Below are positions 7,412 to 15,585 of a DNA stretch of 23,953 nucleotides, one piece after another. How positions within the stretch are numbered: the stretch's first letter is position 1; each line of letters starts with the position of its first letter. Origin of the DNA: DASYRM01 sp036004405 (GTDB lineage Bacteria > Acidobacteriota > Vicinamibacteria > Vicinamibacterales > UBA2999); NCBI GenBank assembly GCA_036004405.1, contig DASYRM010000223.1, positions 1 through 23,953 of the forward strand, read 5' to 3'. The notes beneath the pieces were generated by a model. The model had not been told where the DNA came from. It made no database searches and was given only the letters and a program-made list of their open reading frames with translations. Made by a program: the position numbers and the translations under genes.

Positions 7412-7767
7412 TGGTGGAGGCGGCGGGAGTTGAACCCGCGTCCGAAAGCCCGTCGTCGAGGGACTCTACATGCGTATCCGCTTCTTTTGTCTCGTGCCCG
7501 GCGTGAGGAAGCGGCTAAAAACCGCCGGGTCACCAGCCTCGGAGAATCTCGCGGGCCCGCGCCGAGGCGCCACGGGCCCACCAGCCTGTTTAATGGCGTT
7601 CGACCCCCAGCCACCAGGCGAGGCCAAGGCGAACGTCACAGCCTAATTAGGCTGCGAGAGCGTACTGATTGTCCGCAGTTAACGGATGTCCCATCAGATT
7701 TACGAGTTAATGGTGCTCGGCATGCATCCCGCGATCTCGAACCCCCGTCGAAGCCAAATTCGCCCCC
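7412..7767 (-). ncRNA. ssrA: tmRNA (transfer-messenger RNA)
   Basis: The 5' end GGGGGCGAATTTGGCTTCGACGG (minus strand from 7767) is the conserved tmRNA start. The 3' end carries a T-arm with GCGGG-TTCAACT-CCCGC and then CCTCCACCA ending at 7412. The 5' GGGGGCG pairs over seven positions with the 3' CGCCTCC (one G-U), giving the Ala-type acceptor stem; CCA is encoded. The tag frame begins at GCG 7676 and reads ADNQYALAA, then TAA at 7649-7647, so the full tag with the tRNA-borne Ala is AADNQYALAA. A CAGCCTAATTAGGCTG hairpin sits over the tag stop, as in other tmRNAs. With SmpB (not in this window) it rescues stalled ribosomes and marks their products for proteolysis. It is transcribed divergently from the transglycosylase gene. 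Confidence 0.97.
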
Positions 7768-7890
7768 TGGGTGTCGCCGATCGAACGGCAAACTCACGCT
7801 CCTGAGTTACCGTCCAACCAGTGTAGCAGGCGGGAAGGGATGGGCGCTCATGTGACATCCCGCACCCGACGATAAGGTGAAGGTAAAGGG

Positions 7891-7919
7891 GTGACCTCAG
7901 GATCGAGTGCCCCTATAAT
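7891..7919 (+). promoter_or_regulatory. Near-consensus sigma-70-type promoter for the transglycosylase gene
   Basis: TATAAT at 7914-7919 is a perfect -10 box and GTGACC at 7891-7896 matches four of six -35 positions, with an ideal 17-bp spacer. Transcription would begin around 7926, only about 6 nt before the GTG start at 7932. The mRNA would be almost leaderless, which explains the missing Shine-Dalgarno. Confidence 0.7.
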
Positions 7920-7931
7920 CGGGGCAAGAGT

Positions 7932-10271
7932 GTGAAGAGAGAGCGACCTAACCATCGGCAGGGCTTGGCGTTGCGTGCCTTCGTCGTTCTCGCCGCCATC
8001 ACGGGCGGCGCCACGCTCCTGAGCGGCCAGCAGCCCGCGGTCCCGCGGCTGGGCCTCGATTCGCTGCTCGTTGCCACCGCCCATCCGCCGTTGCCGGCTG
8101 CGCCGTCGTTGTACTGGTTCGTGCCGGAGGGGCCGGCGCGCTCCGGGCGCGGCCTCGATGCCGCGGCCAAGCGCCTCGCCCAAGGCGCGCAGTTCGTGTC
8201 CGCCGGAGACTTCGCGGCTGGGCTTCCGCTGATTTCGGCGCCCGACCTGGGCGACCCCCATCTCGCCAATTACGCGACCTACTACCGCGGCGTCGCGCAG
8301 ATCGGTCTGGGCCGGTACGACGAAGCCATGACGACGCTGTCGCTTCTGGCGGCGCGCCCGCTCGAAGGCGCCCTCAAGGAGCTGGCCACGCTGTCGCTGG
8401 CCGAAGCGGCGCTCGCGCGCGGCCTTCCCGATCGCGTGGAGCCGGCGCTGGCGCAGCTCACGCTCGACAAGCTGGCCAATCCGGAAGACGTGTGGCTGAT
8501 GCGGGCGCGCGTCGAGGACGCGGCAGGGCACCACGCCCACGCGCTCGAATCCTACCGGCGGCTCTACTACGACTTTCCGCTGAGCGCGCAGGCAGCCGCG
8601 GCACCGCTGGCGATCGGCCGCTTGCGGACGGGTGATCTGGATCAGCCCGAGACGTTCGAGCGCGGGCTGTCGCGCGCCGAGCGTTTCTATAGCGCCAAGC
8701 GCTGGGCGGACGCGAAGGCCGCGTTCAACGCGCTGTCGCCGGCCGCCGCCGATGGGCGGGAGCTCGTCGCGCTGCGTGTGGCCGAATCGGACTACTACCT
8801 GGGGTCGCGGCGTCAGGCGCGCGAGGCGCTTCGCCCGATGCTCGAGGGGTCGCGGGCGGCCGAGGCCCGCTACATCTCGCTGCTTGCGACCAAAGCGCTG
8901 GGCGACCGCTCCGGATACACCAAGCAGGCGCGGGAACTCGTCAACGACTTTCCCAACAGCCCGTGGGCCGAGGAAGCGCTGAACGGTCTCGGCACCGACC
9001 TCATCACCTCGGACGATGACGAGGCCGCCGACGCAGTATTCCGGCAGCTGCTGAGCAGCTTTCCGCGCGGCCGCTACACCGATCGAGCGGCGTGGAAAGT
9101 TGGGTGGCGGGCGTACCGTGCCGGCGAGTTCGCCGACGCCGCCGACGTCTTCGACGGCGCGGCGGCGCGAGCGCCGCGCGCCGACAACCGTCCGGCGTGG
9201 CTCTACTGGTCGGGGCGGGCGCACGACCGCTTGAATGACACCGTCACCGCCAACGCCCGCTTCCGGCTGGTGGTGGCCGACTATCAGAACTCCTACTACG
9301 GCCGTCTGGCCTCGAAAATCCTGGCGTCGCGCGGCGAGCCGGCGGTCACAGCCCGGATCACGTCGTCACCAGCGGCCACGCTGTCGGCCGTCGTGTCCAC
9401 CGACGACATCATCAAGTCGCTGATCACGGCGCAGATGTATCCCGACGCCCTCCGCGAAGTGCAGTACGCGCAGCGGGTGTGGGGCGACTCGCCGCAGCTG
9501 CAGGCCACCTCCGCGTGGATCCGGCATCAGCAGGGGCTGACGCTCTCGGCCGACGAACGCTTTGCCGCGCTGCGCGGCGCCATCACGACGATGCGCCGTG
9601 CCTACCCGCAGTTCATGGCGGCCGGCGGCGAGGCGCTGCCCGCCGACGTGCTGCGCATCATCTTCCCGCTCGACTACTGGCCGCTCATCACCAAGTACTC
9701 CGAGCAGCACAAGCTGGATCCGTATCTCATCGCGGCGCTGATGGCGCAGGAATCCACCTTCACGGCCGAGATCCGCTCGCACGCCAACGCGTACGGCCTG
9801 ATGCAGATCATTCCGGATACGGGCCGCCGCTACGCTCGCAAGATGGGCATCAAGCCGTTCAACACGGCGATGCTGCGCCAGGCCGAGATCAACGTCCAGA
9901 TCGGCACCCAGTACTTCCGCGACCTGATCGACCGCTACGGCGGTGCCCACTTCGCCCTGGCCAGCTATAACGCCGGCGAGTCGCGTGTCGATCGCTGGAC
10001 GGAGGAGCGTCCCGGCATCCCGCAGGACGAGTTCATCGACGACATCCCGTTTCCCGAGACGCAGACCTACGTGAAGCGTATCCTCGGCACGGCCGAGGAC
10101 TACCGGTACCTGTACGGCGGCGGTCTGCTCGACCCGAACCAGGGGCCGGCGCTCGTGGCGGTGAATACGCTTCCGAGGGCCACCGTGGCGCCCGCCGCAC
10201 CGTCGAGGACGACGAAGAGCGCGCCCGCCAAGAAGCCCGCACGCAAGCCCGCGCGCCGCACGCGCCGCTGA
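7932..10271 (+). CDS. Soluble lytic murein transglycosylase (Slt70-like, TPR-containing)
   Basis: 779 aa from GTG 7932. An N-terminal basic-hydrophobic stretch (LRAFVVLAAITGGATLLSG, about 13-33) looks like a signal peptide. A long helical, TPR-like superhelix follows (about 60-500). It resembles the U-shaped domain of Slt70, with repeated motifs such as AEEALNGLGTDL and Y..RAAWKVGWRAYRAGEF. The C-terminal SLT domain has the catalytic Glu607 in ALMAQESTF, GLMQI at 622-626 and ASYNAGES at 677-684, all hallmarks of family 1 lytic transglycosylases. These cleave the MurNAc-GlcNAc bond of peptidoglycan, forming 1,6-anhydroMurNAc, in the periplasm. The last 20 residues are rich in Lys, Arg and Pro and could bind polyanions. 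The gene starts behind a strong promoter and is 10 nt from the next gene. Confidence 0.92.
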   Translation: MKRERPNHRQGLALRAFVVLAAITGGATLLSGQQPAVPRLGLDSLLVATAHPPLPAAPSLYWFVPEGPARSGRGLDAAAKRLAQGAQFVSAGDFAAGLPLISAPDLGDPHLANYATYYRGVAQIGLGRYDEAMTTLSLLAARPLEGALKELATLSLAEAALARGLPDRVEPALAQLTLDKLANPEDVWLMRARVEDAAGHHAHALESYRRLYYDFPLSAQAAAAPLAIGRLRTGDLDQPETFERGLSRAERFYSAKRWADAKAAFNALSPAAADGRELVALRVAESDYYLGSRRQAREALRPMLEGSRAAEARYISLLATKALGDRSGYTKQARELVNDFPNSPWAEEALNGLGTDLITSDDDEAADAVFRQLLSSFPRGRYTDRAAWKVGWRAYRAGEFADAADVFDGAAARAPRADNRPAWLYWSGRAHDRLNDTVTANARFRLVVADYQNSYYGRLASKILASRGEPAVTARITSSPAATLSAVVSTDDIIKSLITAQMYPDALREVQYAQRVWGDSPQLQATSAWIRHQQGLTLSADERFAALRGAITTMRRAYPQFMAAGGEALPADVLRIIFPLDYWPLITKYSEQHKLDPYLIAALMAQESTFTAEIRSHANAYGLMQIIPDTGRRYARKMGIKPFNTAMLRQAEINVQIGTQYFRDLIDRYGGAHFALASYNAGESRVDRWTEERPGIPQDEFIDDIPFPETQTYVKRILGTAEDYRYLYGGGLLDPNQGPALVAVNTLPRATVAPAAPSRTTKSAPAKKPARKPARRTRR

Positions 10272-10281
10272 CCGCTTCGCG

Positions 10282-11019
10282 ATGGTCGATCGCCTGCTCG
10301 ACCTGACCCGCCAGGCCGAGGCGAATCATTTCTGGTACCACGGGTTTCGCAGCTATCTGCTGCCGGTCTTCGCGCAGGCGGTGGCCGGGCGATCGCGCGT
10401 CCGCGTGCTCGACGTCGGGTGCGGCACCGGCTACAACCTGGGCCTGCTGGCGCGCTACGGATCGGTGGTGGGGCTGGACCTCAACCAGCGTGGGTTGACG
10501 CTGGCGCGCGCCATCGGACGTCCGCTCGTGCGCGCCAGCACGGAGCGCCTGCCATTCGACGACGCCACGTTCGACTTGGTCACCTCGTTCGACATGATGC
10601 AGTGCATTGCCACCGACCGCGAGGCGGCGCGCGAGATGGCGCGCGTGACCAAGCCGGGCGGCGTGGTCGTCATCTCGATGGCGGCGCTCGAGATCCTGCA
10701 CGGCGATCACTCGGAAGTGTGGCAGGAGCACCGGCGCTACAACCGCGCCTCGGCCCGGGCGCTGGCGGAGCAGGCCGGCCTGCGCGTTGAACGCGTCGCG
10801 TTCATGTTTGCGGCGCTGTTCCCGGTGCTGCTGGTTTCTCGCGGCGTGCAGCGGCTGACGCGGCGCTTTCGGGAGGTCCGCGACGACACCGACATCACGA
10901 TTCCCGCGGCGCCGGTCAACGCCGTGCTATCGGGTGTGTTGAAAGTCGAGGCGGCGCTTTCGCGCCGCGTCGGCATGCCGGTCGGGAGTTCGCTGCTGGT
11001 GGTGGCCCGCAAGTCGTAG
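10282..11019 (+). CDS. Class I SAM-dependent methyltransferase
   Basis: 245 aa. Motif I is VLDVGCGTG (about 42-50), followed by the acidic residue motif VVGLDLN that binds the ribose of S-adenosylmethionine. The later motifs RLPFDDATFDLVTSFDMMQC and VTKPGGVVVISM are typical of the Methyltransf_11 type. The N-terminus (EANHFWYHGFRSYL) is like that of methyltransferases attached to sugar, lipid or cell-envelope gene sets. The substrate cannot be told from the sequence. It begins 10 nt after the transglycosylase stop and is probably co-transcribed. The TAG stop is contained in the GTAG head of the REPIN-like element. Confidence 0.88.
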   Translation: MVDRLLDLTRQAEANHFWYHGFRSYLLPVFAQAVAGRSRVRVLDVGCGTGYNLGLLARYGSVVGLDLNQRGLTLARAIGRPLVRASTERLPFDDATFDLVTSFDMMQCIATDREAAREMARVTKPGGVVVISMAALEILHGDHSEVWQEHRRYNRASARALAEQAGLRVERVAFMFAALFPVLLVSRGVQRLTRRFREVRDDTDITIPAAPVNAVLSGVLKVEAALSRRVGMPVGSSLLVVARKS

Positions 11020-11069
11020 AGGTGCACCTTTAGGTGCACCTGCAGGCGGACCTGAAGGTCCGCCTCTAC
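11016..11069. repeat. REPIN-like inverted doublet of GTAG-headed hairpins
   Basis: GTAG (11016-11019) is followed by AGGTGCACCT-TT-AGGTGCACCT (11020-11041), a GC linker, AGGCGGACCT-GA-AGGTCCGCCT (11044-11065) and CTAC (11066-11069). It thus consists of two GTAG-headed palindromes pointing toward each other, the layout of a REPIN (REP doublet). The first GTAG overlaps the methyltransferase stop. The unit lies between convergent genes, where the hairpins could also end transcription in both directions. Single copies of the right half recur at 15557, 21846 and 22086. Confidence 0.75.
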
Positions 11070-11073
11070 GTGG

Positions 11074-11913
11074 CTAGAACCGGACCATTCCGCCGAAGTA
11101 GAAGCCCTTCATCTCCAGGTCGCCGGTGTCGGTGTCGAGCAGGTAGTCGGCCGACAGCGCCCGGTAGCCGCCCTGCACGCCGAAGTACCGCGTGATGCTG
11201 CCGGTCACATAGACGTCGAAGTTCTTCATGTGGGCGGCGCCGTTATCGGTGTCGGTGAGCTTGTTGGCGATGAAGCCTGGCATCTTGAAGCCGGTCCACT
11301 CGGCCCCGATGCCGACGTTCTTGTGCGGATAGACGCGGGCGACGGCGCCGAGCGCGGGGAAGGGCACCTTCTCGTCGGTGAGCGACGTGGCGGTGAGCCC
11401 CTGCGAGCTCGCGCTCAGGTTGGCGACCACGTGGTTGAAGTTCACCTCGGCGATGAAGCCGAGCAGCCCGTGAGCGCTCTTCACGAAGTCGTGTTCGTAG
11501 CCGAGCTTCCACAGTTCCCAGTCGAGATCGGCGGTCGCGTTGGCGGCGATGTTGAACGGCCGGCCGCCGATGACGACCGCCTGCTGCAGCGTGGCGGTCT
11601 CGTTGTAGACCAGGTCCACGTGGCTGATGCGCAGCTTGTTCTTGCCGCCGTGGAGGACGGCGCGGAACTCCTTGAAGCGCTGGCTGTCGATGGCGAACTG
11701 CTGCACGAGGTCCACGCCGGTTGCATTGACGGCCCGGAGGGAGTCGCTGCCGATCACGATGCCCGGCGTCGGCTGCCAGAACATCAGCCCCAGCTCGACG
11801 TGGAAGTTCTCACCCGGCGGCATGGGGGCCTCGGGGCGGAATTGGGCGTCCGCCTGCGTCGAGGCGAACAAGCTCAGCAGAAGACAAACAGGCAGGGTTG
11901 AACGAATGTGCAT
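11074..11913 (-). CDS. Outer-membrane beta-barrel-like protein of unknown function
   Basis: 279 aa from ATG 11913. An in-frame earlier start at 11946 would place 11 residues before the signal peptide and is less likely. The signal peptide (MHIRSTLPVCLLLSLFASTQ, cleavage near ADA-Q) is followed by alternating amphipathic strands. The chain ends in MVRF, a terminal Phe as recognised by the BAM outer-membrane assembly machinery. Strands such as NFHVELGLMFWQP, LRISHVDLVYNE, WKLGYEHDF and GFYFGGMVRF suggest an 8-12-stranded barrel like small OmpW/OmpA-type proteins, but no family signature is certain. It is convergent with the methyltransferase and divergent from the ABC exporter pair, sharing an 80-bp promoter region with them. 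No strong Shine-Dalgarno is visible. Confidence 0.72.
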   Translation of the reverse strand: MHIRSTLPVCLLLSLFASTQADAQFRPEAPMPPGENFHVELGLMFWQPTPGIVIGSDSLRAVNATGVDLVQQFAIDSQRFKEFRAVLHGGKNKLRISHVDLVYNETATLQQAVVIGGRPFNIAANATADLDWELWKLGYEHDFVKSAHGLLGFIAEVNFNHVVANLSASSQGLTATSLTDEKVPFPALGAVARVYPHKNVGIGAEWTGFKMPGFIANKLTDTDNGAAHMKNFDVYVTGSITRYFGVQGGYRALSADYLLDTDTGDLEMKGFYFGGMVRF

Positions 11914-11982
11914 GCTTTGAGTGTCGGCTTCACGTCCGACGGCCATTAGAGGCCTGTTCAGGCCCGGTTCAGGGCCCCCCGA

Positions 11983-11988
11983 TACAAT
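11983..11988 (+). promoter_or_regulatory. -10 box placing the exporter start codon at the mRNA 5' end
   Basis: TACAAT at 11983-11988 matches the -10 consensus in five of six positions. The -35 is weak (TTCAGG-like at 11957). The predicted start of transcription is about 11995, directly before GTG 11996, so the first exporter gene is probably leaderless. Upstream lie two similar stretches, TGTTCAGGCCC and GGTTCAGGGCCC (11956-11977), which may be a regulator site. Confidence 0.5.
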
Positions 11989-11995
11989 TGACCCA

Positions 11996-13765
11996 GTGTC
12001 CCCGGCTCGCAGGCTCCTCGAGCACCTCGTTCCCTACCGGCGCGCATACGTCAAGGGCTTCCTCGGAGTGGTGGCGGCCACGGCGCTCCAGCTGGCGGCG
12101 CCCTGGGTGACCAAGTATGCCATCGACGACCTCGTGGCCGATCTCACGGCGGCCAAGCTCTGGGGCTACGCCGGCGGCATTCTCGGCCTCGCGGCCGTCG
12201 GCGGCTGGTTCCGCTTCCTCAACCGCCGCGCCATCGTCGGAGTGTCGCGCGAGTTCGAGTACAGCCTGAGGAACGAGTTCTTCGCGCATCTCCAACGCCT
12301 CGACCTCGAGTACTTCCAACGCACGCGGACCGGCGACCTGATGTCGCGCGCGACCAACGATCTCACGGCTGTCCGCATGCTGATGGGGCCGGCGGTGCTC
12401 TACACGTCGAGCACCGTGCTCACGTTCGTCGTGGCGATGGCGTTGATGATCTCCATCGATCCGTGGCTGACGCTGGCGGCGCTGGTGCCGCTGCCGTGCG
12501 TCTCGTTCTTCGTCCACTACTTCGGCAAGCGCATTCACGACCGTTTCGAGCAGATCCAGGCCCAGCTGTCCACGGTGAGCGCGGTGACGCAGGAGTCGCT
12601 CGCCGGTGTTCGCGTGGTGCGCGCCTACCGCCAGGAGCCGTTCGAGCTCGAACGCTTCCGCGACGCCAACGCGGAGTATGTGCGGCGGAACCGCGGGCTC
12701 ATCGCGCTCCAGGCGATGTACTTCCCGAGCATGGGGCTGCTGATGGGCATCGGCGCCCTCCTCGTGCTGTGGCTGGGAAGCCGCGAGGTGCTGCGCGGCC
12801 GCATCACCATCGGCGAGCTGGTCGCCTTCAACGCCTACCTGGCCATGCTGGCGTGGCCGATGATCGCGTTCGGCTGGGTGACGAACCTGTGGCAGCGCGG
12901 CATGGCGTCGTGGAAGCGCATGCTCGAAGTGCTCGACGTCGAGCCCGCCGTCTCGGACGCCCACGCCACGGCCGACGCGCCGGTGTCCGGCGCGATCCGC
13001 GGCGACGTCGAGTTCCGCCATCTCACCTTCGGCTTCGGCGGCGACCCGGTGCTGAAGGACGTCTCCGTCTCGATTCCCGCCGGGACCACGACCGCCATCG
13101 TGGGCGGCACCGGGGCGGGGAAGTCCACCCTCCTCAGCCTGCTCGCCCGCCTGTACGACCCGCCCGCGGGCACAGTGTTCGTGGACGGTCACGACGTCCG
13201 GCATCTGCCGCTTCGCGTGCTGCGTGGCGCCGTGGGCTTCGTCCCGCAGGAGCTCTTCCTGTTCAGCGCGACGATTGCCGACAACATCACGCTCGGGGAG
13301 CCGGCGCCGCAGGCCGGCGTCGCGCGCTGGCCGCGCGAACGCGTCGAGGCGGCGGCCGCCACGGCGCGGCTCGACGCCGACCTGGAGTCGTTTCCGCAGG
13401 GGTACCAGACGATCGTGGGCGAACGCGGCATCACGTTGTCGGGTGGACAGAAGCAGCGGACGGCGCTGGCCCGCGCGCTGGCGACCGACCCGCGAATCCT
13501 CGTGCTCGACGACACGCTGTCGGCGGTGGACACGCATACCGAGGAGGAGATCCTGGGGCGCCTGCGCGGTGTGATGCGAGAACGGACCTCGATACTCGTC
13601 TCGCATCGCGTCTCCACGGTGCGCGGCGCCGATCAGATCCTCGTGCTCGACGACGGCCGTGTCGTGGAGCGGGGCACTCACGACGAGTTGCTGCGGCTCG
13701 GCGGCCACTACGCCGCGCTGGCGCGGCACCAGCAGCTCGAAGACGAGCTCGCCGCCATCAGCTGA
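11996..13765 (+). CDS. ABC exporter half-transporter with degenerate ATP site (subunit 1 of heterodimer)
   Basis: 589 aa from GTG 11996. A six-helix type IV exporter membrane domain (about 15-310) has the coupling region EYFQRTRTGDLMSRATND. The nucleotide-binding domain carries Walker A GGTGAGKST (Lys376), signature LSGGQ (481-485) and Walker B ILVLDD (Asp505). The residue after Walker B is Asp506 where active ABC ATPases have the catalytic Glu. In heterodimeric exporters such as TM287/288, BmrCD or LmrCD, that substitution marks the degenerate site. The D-loop region (SAVD) and H-loop (VSHR) are present. It exports lipids, drugs or peptides from the inner membrane; the substrate is unknown. 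The GTG at 11996 is preferred over GTG 11921 because the -10 box lies between them and the N-terminus then matches subunit 2. The next gene starts 2 nt downstream. Confidence 0.9.
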   Translation: MSPARRLLEHLVPYRRAYVKGFLGVVAATALQLAAPWVTKYAIDDLVADLTAAKLWGYAGGILGLAAVGGWFRFLNRRAIVGVSREFEYSLRNEFFAHLQRLDLEYFQRTRTGDLMSRATNDLTAVRMLMGPAVLYTSSTVLTFVVAMALMISIDPWLTLAALVPLPCVSFFVHYFGKRIHDRFEQIQAQLSTVSAVTQESLAGVRVVRAYRQEPFELERFRDANAEYVRRNRGLIALQAMYFPSMGLLMGIGALLVLWLGSREVLRGRITIGELVAFNAYLAMLAWPMIAFGWVTNLWQRGMASWKRMLEVLDVEPAVSDAHATADAPVSGAIRGDVEFRHLTFGFGGDPVLKDVSVSIPAGTTTAIVGGTGAGKSTLLSLLARLYDPPAGTVFVDGHDVRHLPLRVLRGAVGFVPQELFLFSATIADNITLGEPAPQAGVARWPRERVEAAAATARLDADLESFPQGYQTIVGERGITLSGGQKQRTALARALATDPRILVLDDTLSAVDTHTEEEILGRLRGVMRERTSILVSHRVSTVRGADQILVLDDGRVVERGTHDELLRLGGHYAALARHQQLEDELAAIS

Positions 13766-13767
13766 CC

Positions 13768-15555
13768 ATGGCGCCCCACGACGAGGACGTCATCGGCAAG
13801 GCCTACGACTCCCGGCTGATGCGCCGGCTGCTGACTTATCTGGTGCCCTATCGAGGGCAGGTGGCACTCGCCATCGCGGCCATTGTCACCAACGCGGTGC
13901 TGCAGCTGGCGCCGCCGTTCCTCACCCGGATCGTCATCGACCAGGCGATTCCGGCGCGGGATCTCTCGAGCCTCGGCGTGGTGGCGGCGCTCTACCTCGG
14001 CGCCACCGTGCTGTCGTTCCTGCTCGAGTTCGCGCAGACCTGGACGATGCAGATCATCGGGCAGCGGGTCATGTTCGATCTGCGGATGGCGGTGTTCGGC
14101 CACCTGCAGCGCCTCGACCTCCGTTTTTACGACCGCAACCCGGTCGGCCGTCTCATGACCCGCGTGACGAGCGATGTGGACGTGCTGAACGAGCTCTTCA
14201 CCGCCGGGGTGGTGTCGGTGTTCGGCGATGTGTTCACGCTCGTCGGCATCATGGCGATGCTGGTGTGGATGGACTGGCGGCTGGCGCTCGTGGCCTTCTC
14301 GGTGCTGCCGCTCATCGTCCTCGTGACGCAGTGGTTCCGCCGGCACGTGCGCGAGTCGTACCGCGAAGTGCGCGCCTGGATCGCCCGCATCAACGCCTTC
14401 CTTCAGGAGCGCATCTCGGGCATGGCGACGGTGCAACTCTTCCGGCGCGAGGCCCGCGATCTGATGGCGTTCGACGACATCAACCGCGCCCATCGCAACG
14501 CCAACCTCGACTCGATCTTCTATTACGCGGTGTTCTACCCGGCCATCGAGCTGGTCAGCGCGCTGGCGGCGGCGCTCCTGCTGTGGGTGGGCGGCGGGTG
14601 GGTGCTGCGCGACGCGCTGACGCTCGGCTCGCTGGTGGCGTTCCTGCAGTACTCGCAGCGCTTCTTCCGCCCGATCAGCGACCTGTCGGAGAAGTTCAAC
14701 GTGCTGCAGGGGGCGATGGCGTCGTCGGAGCGCATCTTCACGCTGCTCGATACGCCCGTGGAGATTGCCTCGCCGCCGGGCGGCGCGCCGGCCCGCCGCG
14801 GTGCCATCCGCTTCGAGCACGTGACGTTCGCCTACGTGCCCGGCGAGCCGGTGCTGAAGGACATCTCGTTCGAGGTGCAGCCCGGCCAGCGCATCGGCAT
14901 CGTCGGCGCGACCGGCTCGGGCAAGACCACGCTCATGAACCTGCTGCTGCGGTTCTACGACGTGCAGGACGGGCGCATCACCATCGACGGTCAGGACATC
15001 CGCACGCTCGACCTCGCCAGCTTGAGGGCGCAGTTCGGCCTGGTGCTGCAGGACGTGCACCTGTTCTCCGGCACGATCGCCGGCAACGTGCGGCTCGGGC
15101 ACCGCGAGATCAGCGACGAGGCGATCCGCCGCGCGGTGGACGCCGTGCACGCGGGGCCGTTCATCGACCGGCTGCCGGGCGGTCTCGACGCGCCGGTGGC
15201 CGAGCGAGGCAGCACGCTGTCGGTGGGGCAGAAGCAGTTGTTGTCGTTCGCGCGGGCCCTGGCGGCAGACCCGCCGGTGCTGGTGCTCGACGAGGCCACG
15301 TCCAGCGTGGACACGGAGACGGAGATCCTCATTCGCGACGCGTTGCGCGTGCTGATGGCCGGCCGCACCACGCTGGCGATTGCGCACCGCCTCTCGACGA
15401 TCCAGGACATGGATGCCATCTTGGTGCTGCACAAGGGCGAGCTGCGCGAGCAGGGCACGCACCAGCAGCTGCTGGCGCAGCGGGGGATCTACCGGCGGCT
15501 GTTCGAGCTGCAGTTTGCGAGCGGCCGAGAGGCGGTGGTGCAGACGCCGGCGTGA
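13768..15555 (+). CDS. ABC exporter half-transporter with intact catalytic Glu (subunit 2 of heterodimer)
   Basis: 595 aa from ATG 13768, 2 nt after subunit 1. It has a six-helix membrane domain (YLVPYRGQVALAIAAIVTNAV onward) with coupling motif RFYDRNPVGRLMTRVTSDVD. The nucleotide-binding domain has Walker A GATGSGKTT (Lys386), Walker B LVLDE (Asp508, Glu509) and H-loop AHR. The signature is LSVGQ (484-488), departing from LSGGQ. In the antiparallel dimer this deviant signature faces the Walker motifs of subunit 1. Both deviations therefore fall in the same ATP site and leave the other site fully canonical. This is the expected arrangement for an asymmetric heterodimeric exporter. Confidence 0.92.
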   Translation: MAPHDEDVIGKAYDSRLMRRLLTYLVPYRGQVALAIAAIVTNAVLQLAPPFLTRIVIDQAIPARDLSSLGVVAALYLGATVLSFLLEFAQTWTMQIIGQRVMFDLRMAVFGHLQRLDLRFYDRNPVGRLMTRVTSDVDVLNELFTAGVVSVFGDVFTLVGIMAMLVWMDWRLALVAFSVLPLIVLVTQWFRRHVRESYREVRAWIARINAFLQERISGMATVQLFRREARDLMAFDDINRAHRNANLDSIFYYAVFYPAIELVSALAAALLLWVGGGWVLRDALTLGSLVAFLQYSQRFFRPISDLSEKFNVLQGAMASSERIFTLLDTPVEIASPPGGAPARRGAIRFEHVTFAYVPGEPVLKDISFEVQPGQRIGIVGATGSGKTTLMNLLLRFYDVQDGRITIDGQDIRTLDLASLRAQFGLVLQDVHLFSGTIAGNVRLGHREISDEAIRRAVDAVHAGPFIDRLPGGLDAPVAERGSTLSVGQKQLLSFARALAADPPVLVLDEATSSVDTETEILIRDALRVLMAGRTTLAIAHRLSTIQDMDAILVLHKGELREQGTHQQLLAQRGIYRRLFELQFASGREAVVQTPA

Positions 15556-15556
15556 C

Positions 15557-15580
15557 GGGCCGCCTGAAGGCGGCCCCTAC
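15557..15580. repeat. GTAG-headed REP-like hairpin
   Basis: GGGCCGCCT (15557-15565), loop GA, AGGCGGCCC (15568-15576), then CTAC (15577-15580); on the minus strand it reads GTAG plus palindrome. It differs from the other copies in several stem positions, but changes on one arm are matched on the other, so the stem is kept. It lies between the convergent ends of the exporter gene and the 3D-domain gene. Confidence 0.65.
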
Positions 15581-15585
15581 GACTG

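Noticed and set aside
7190..7412. Integration scar at the tmRNA 3' end
   Set aside because: The tmRNA 3' end is a frequent integrase target, but I found no convincing direct repeat of it in the window, only the short T-arm match near 3300, and no integrase gene.
7768..7830. tRNA-like T-arm (GCCGTTCGATCGGC) just upstream of tmRNA
   Set aside because: The loop is one base short for a T-arm and no anticodon arm or acceptor stem can be placed around it.
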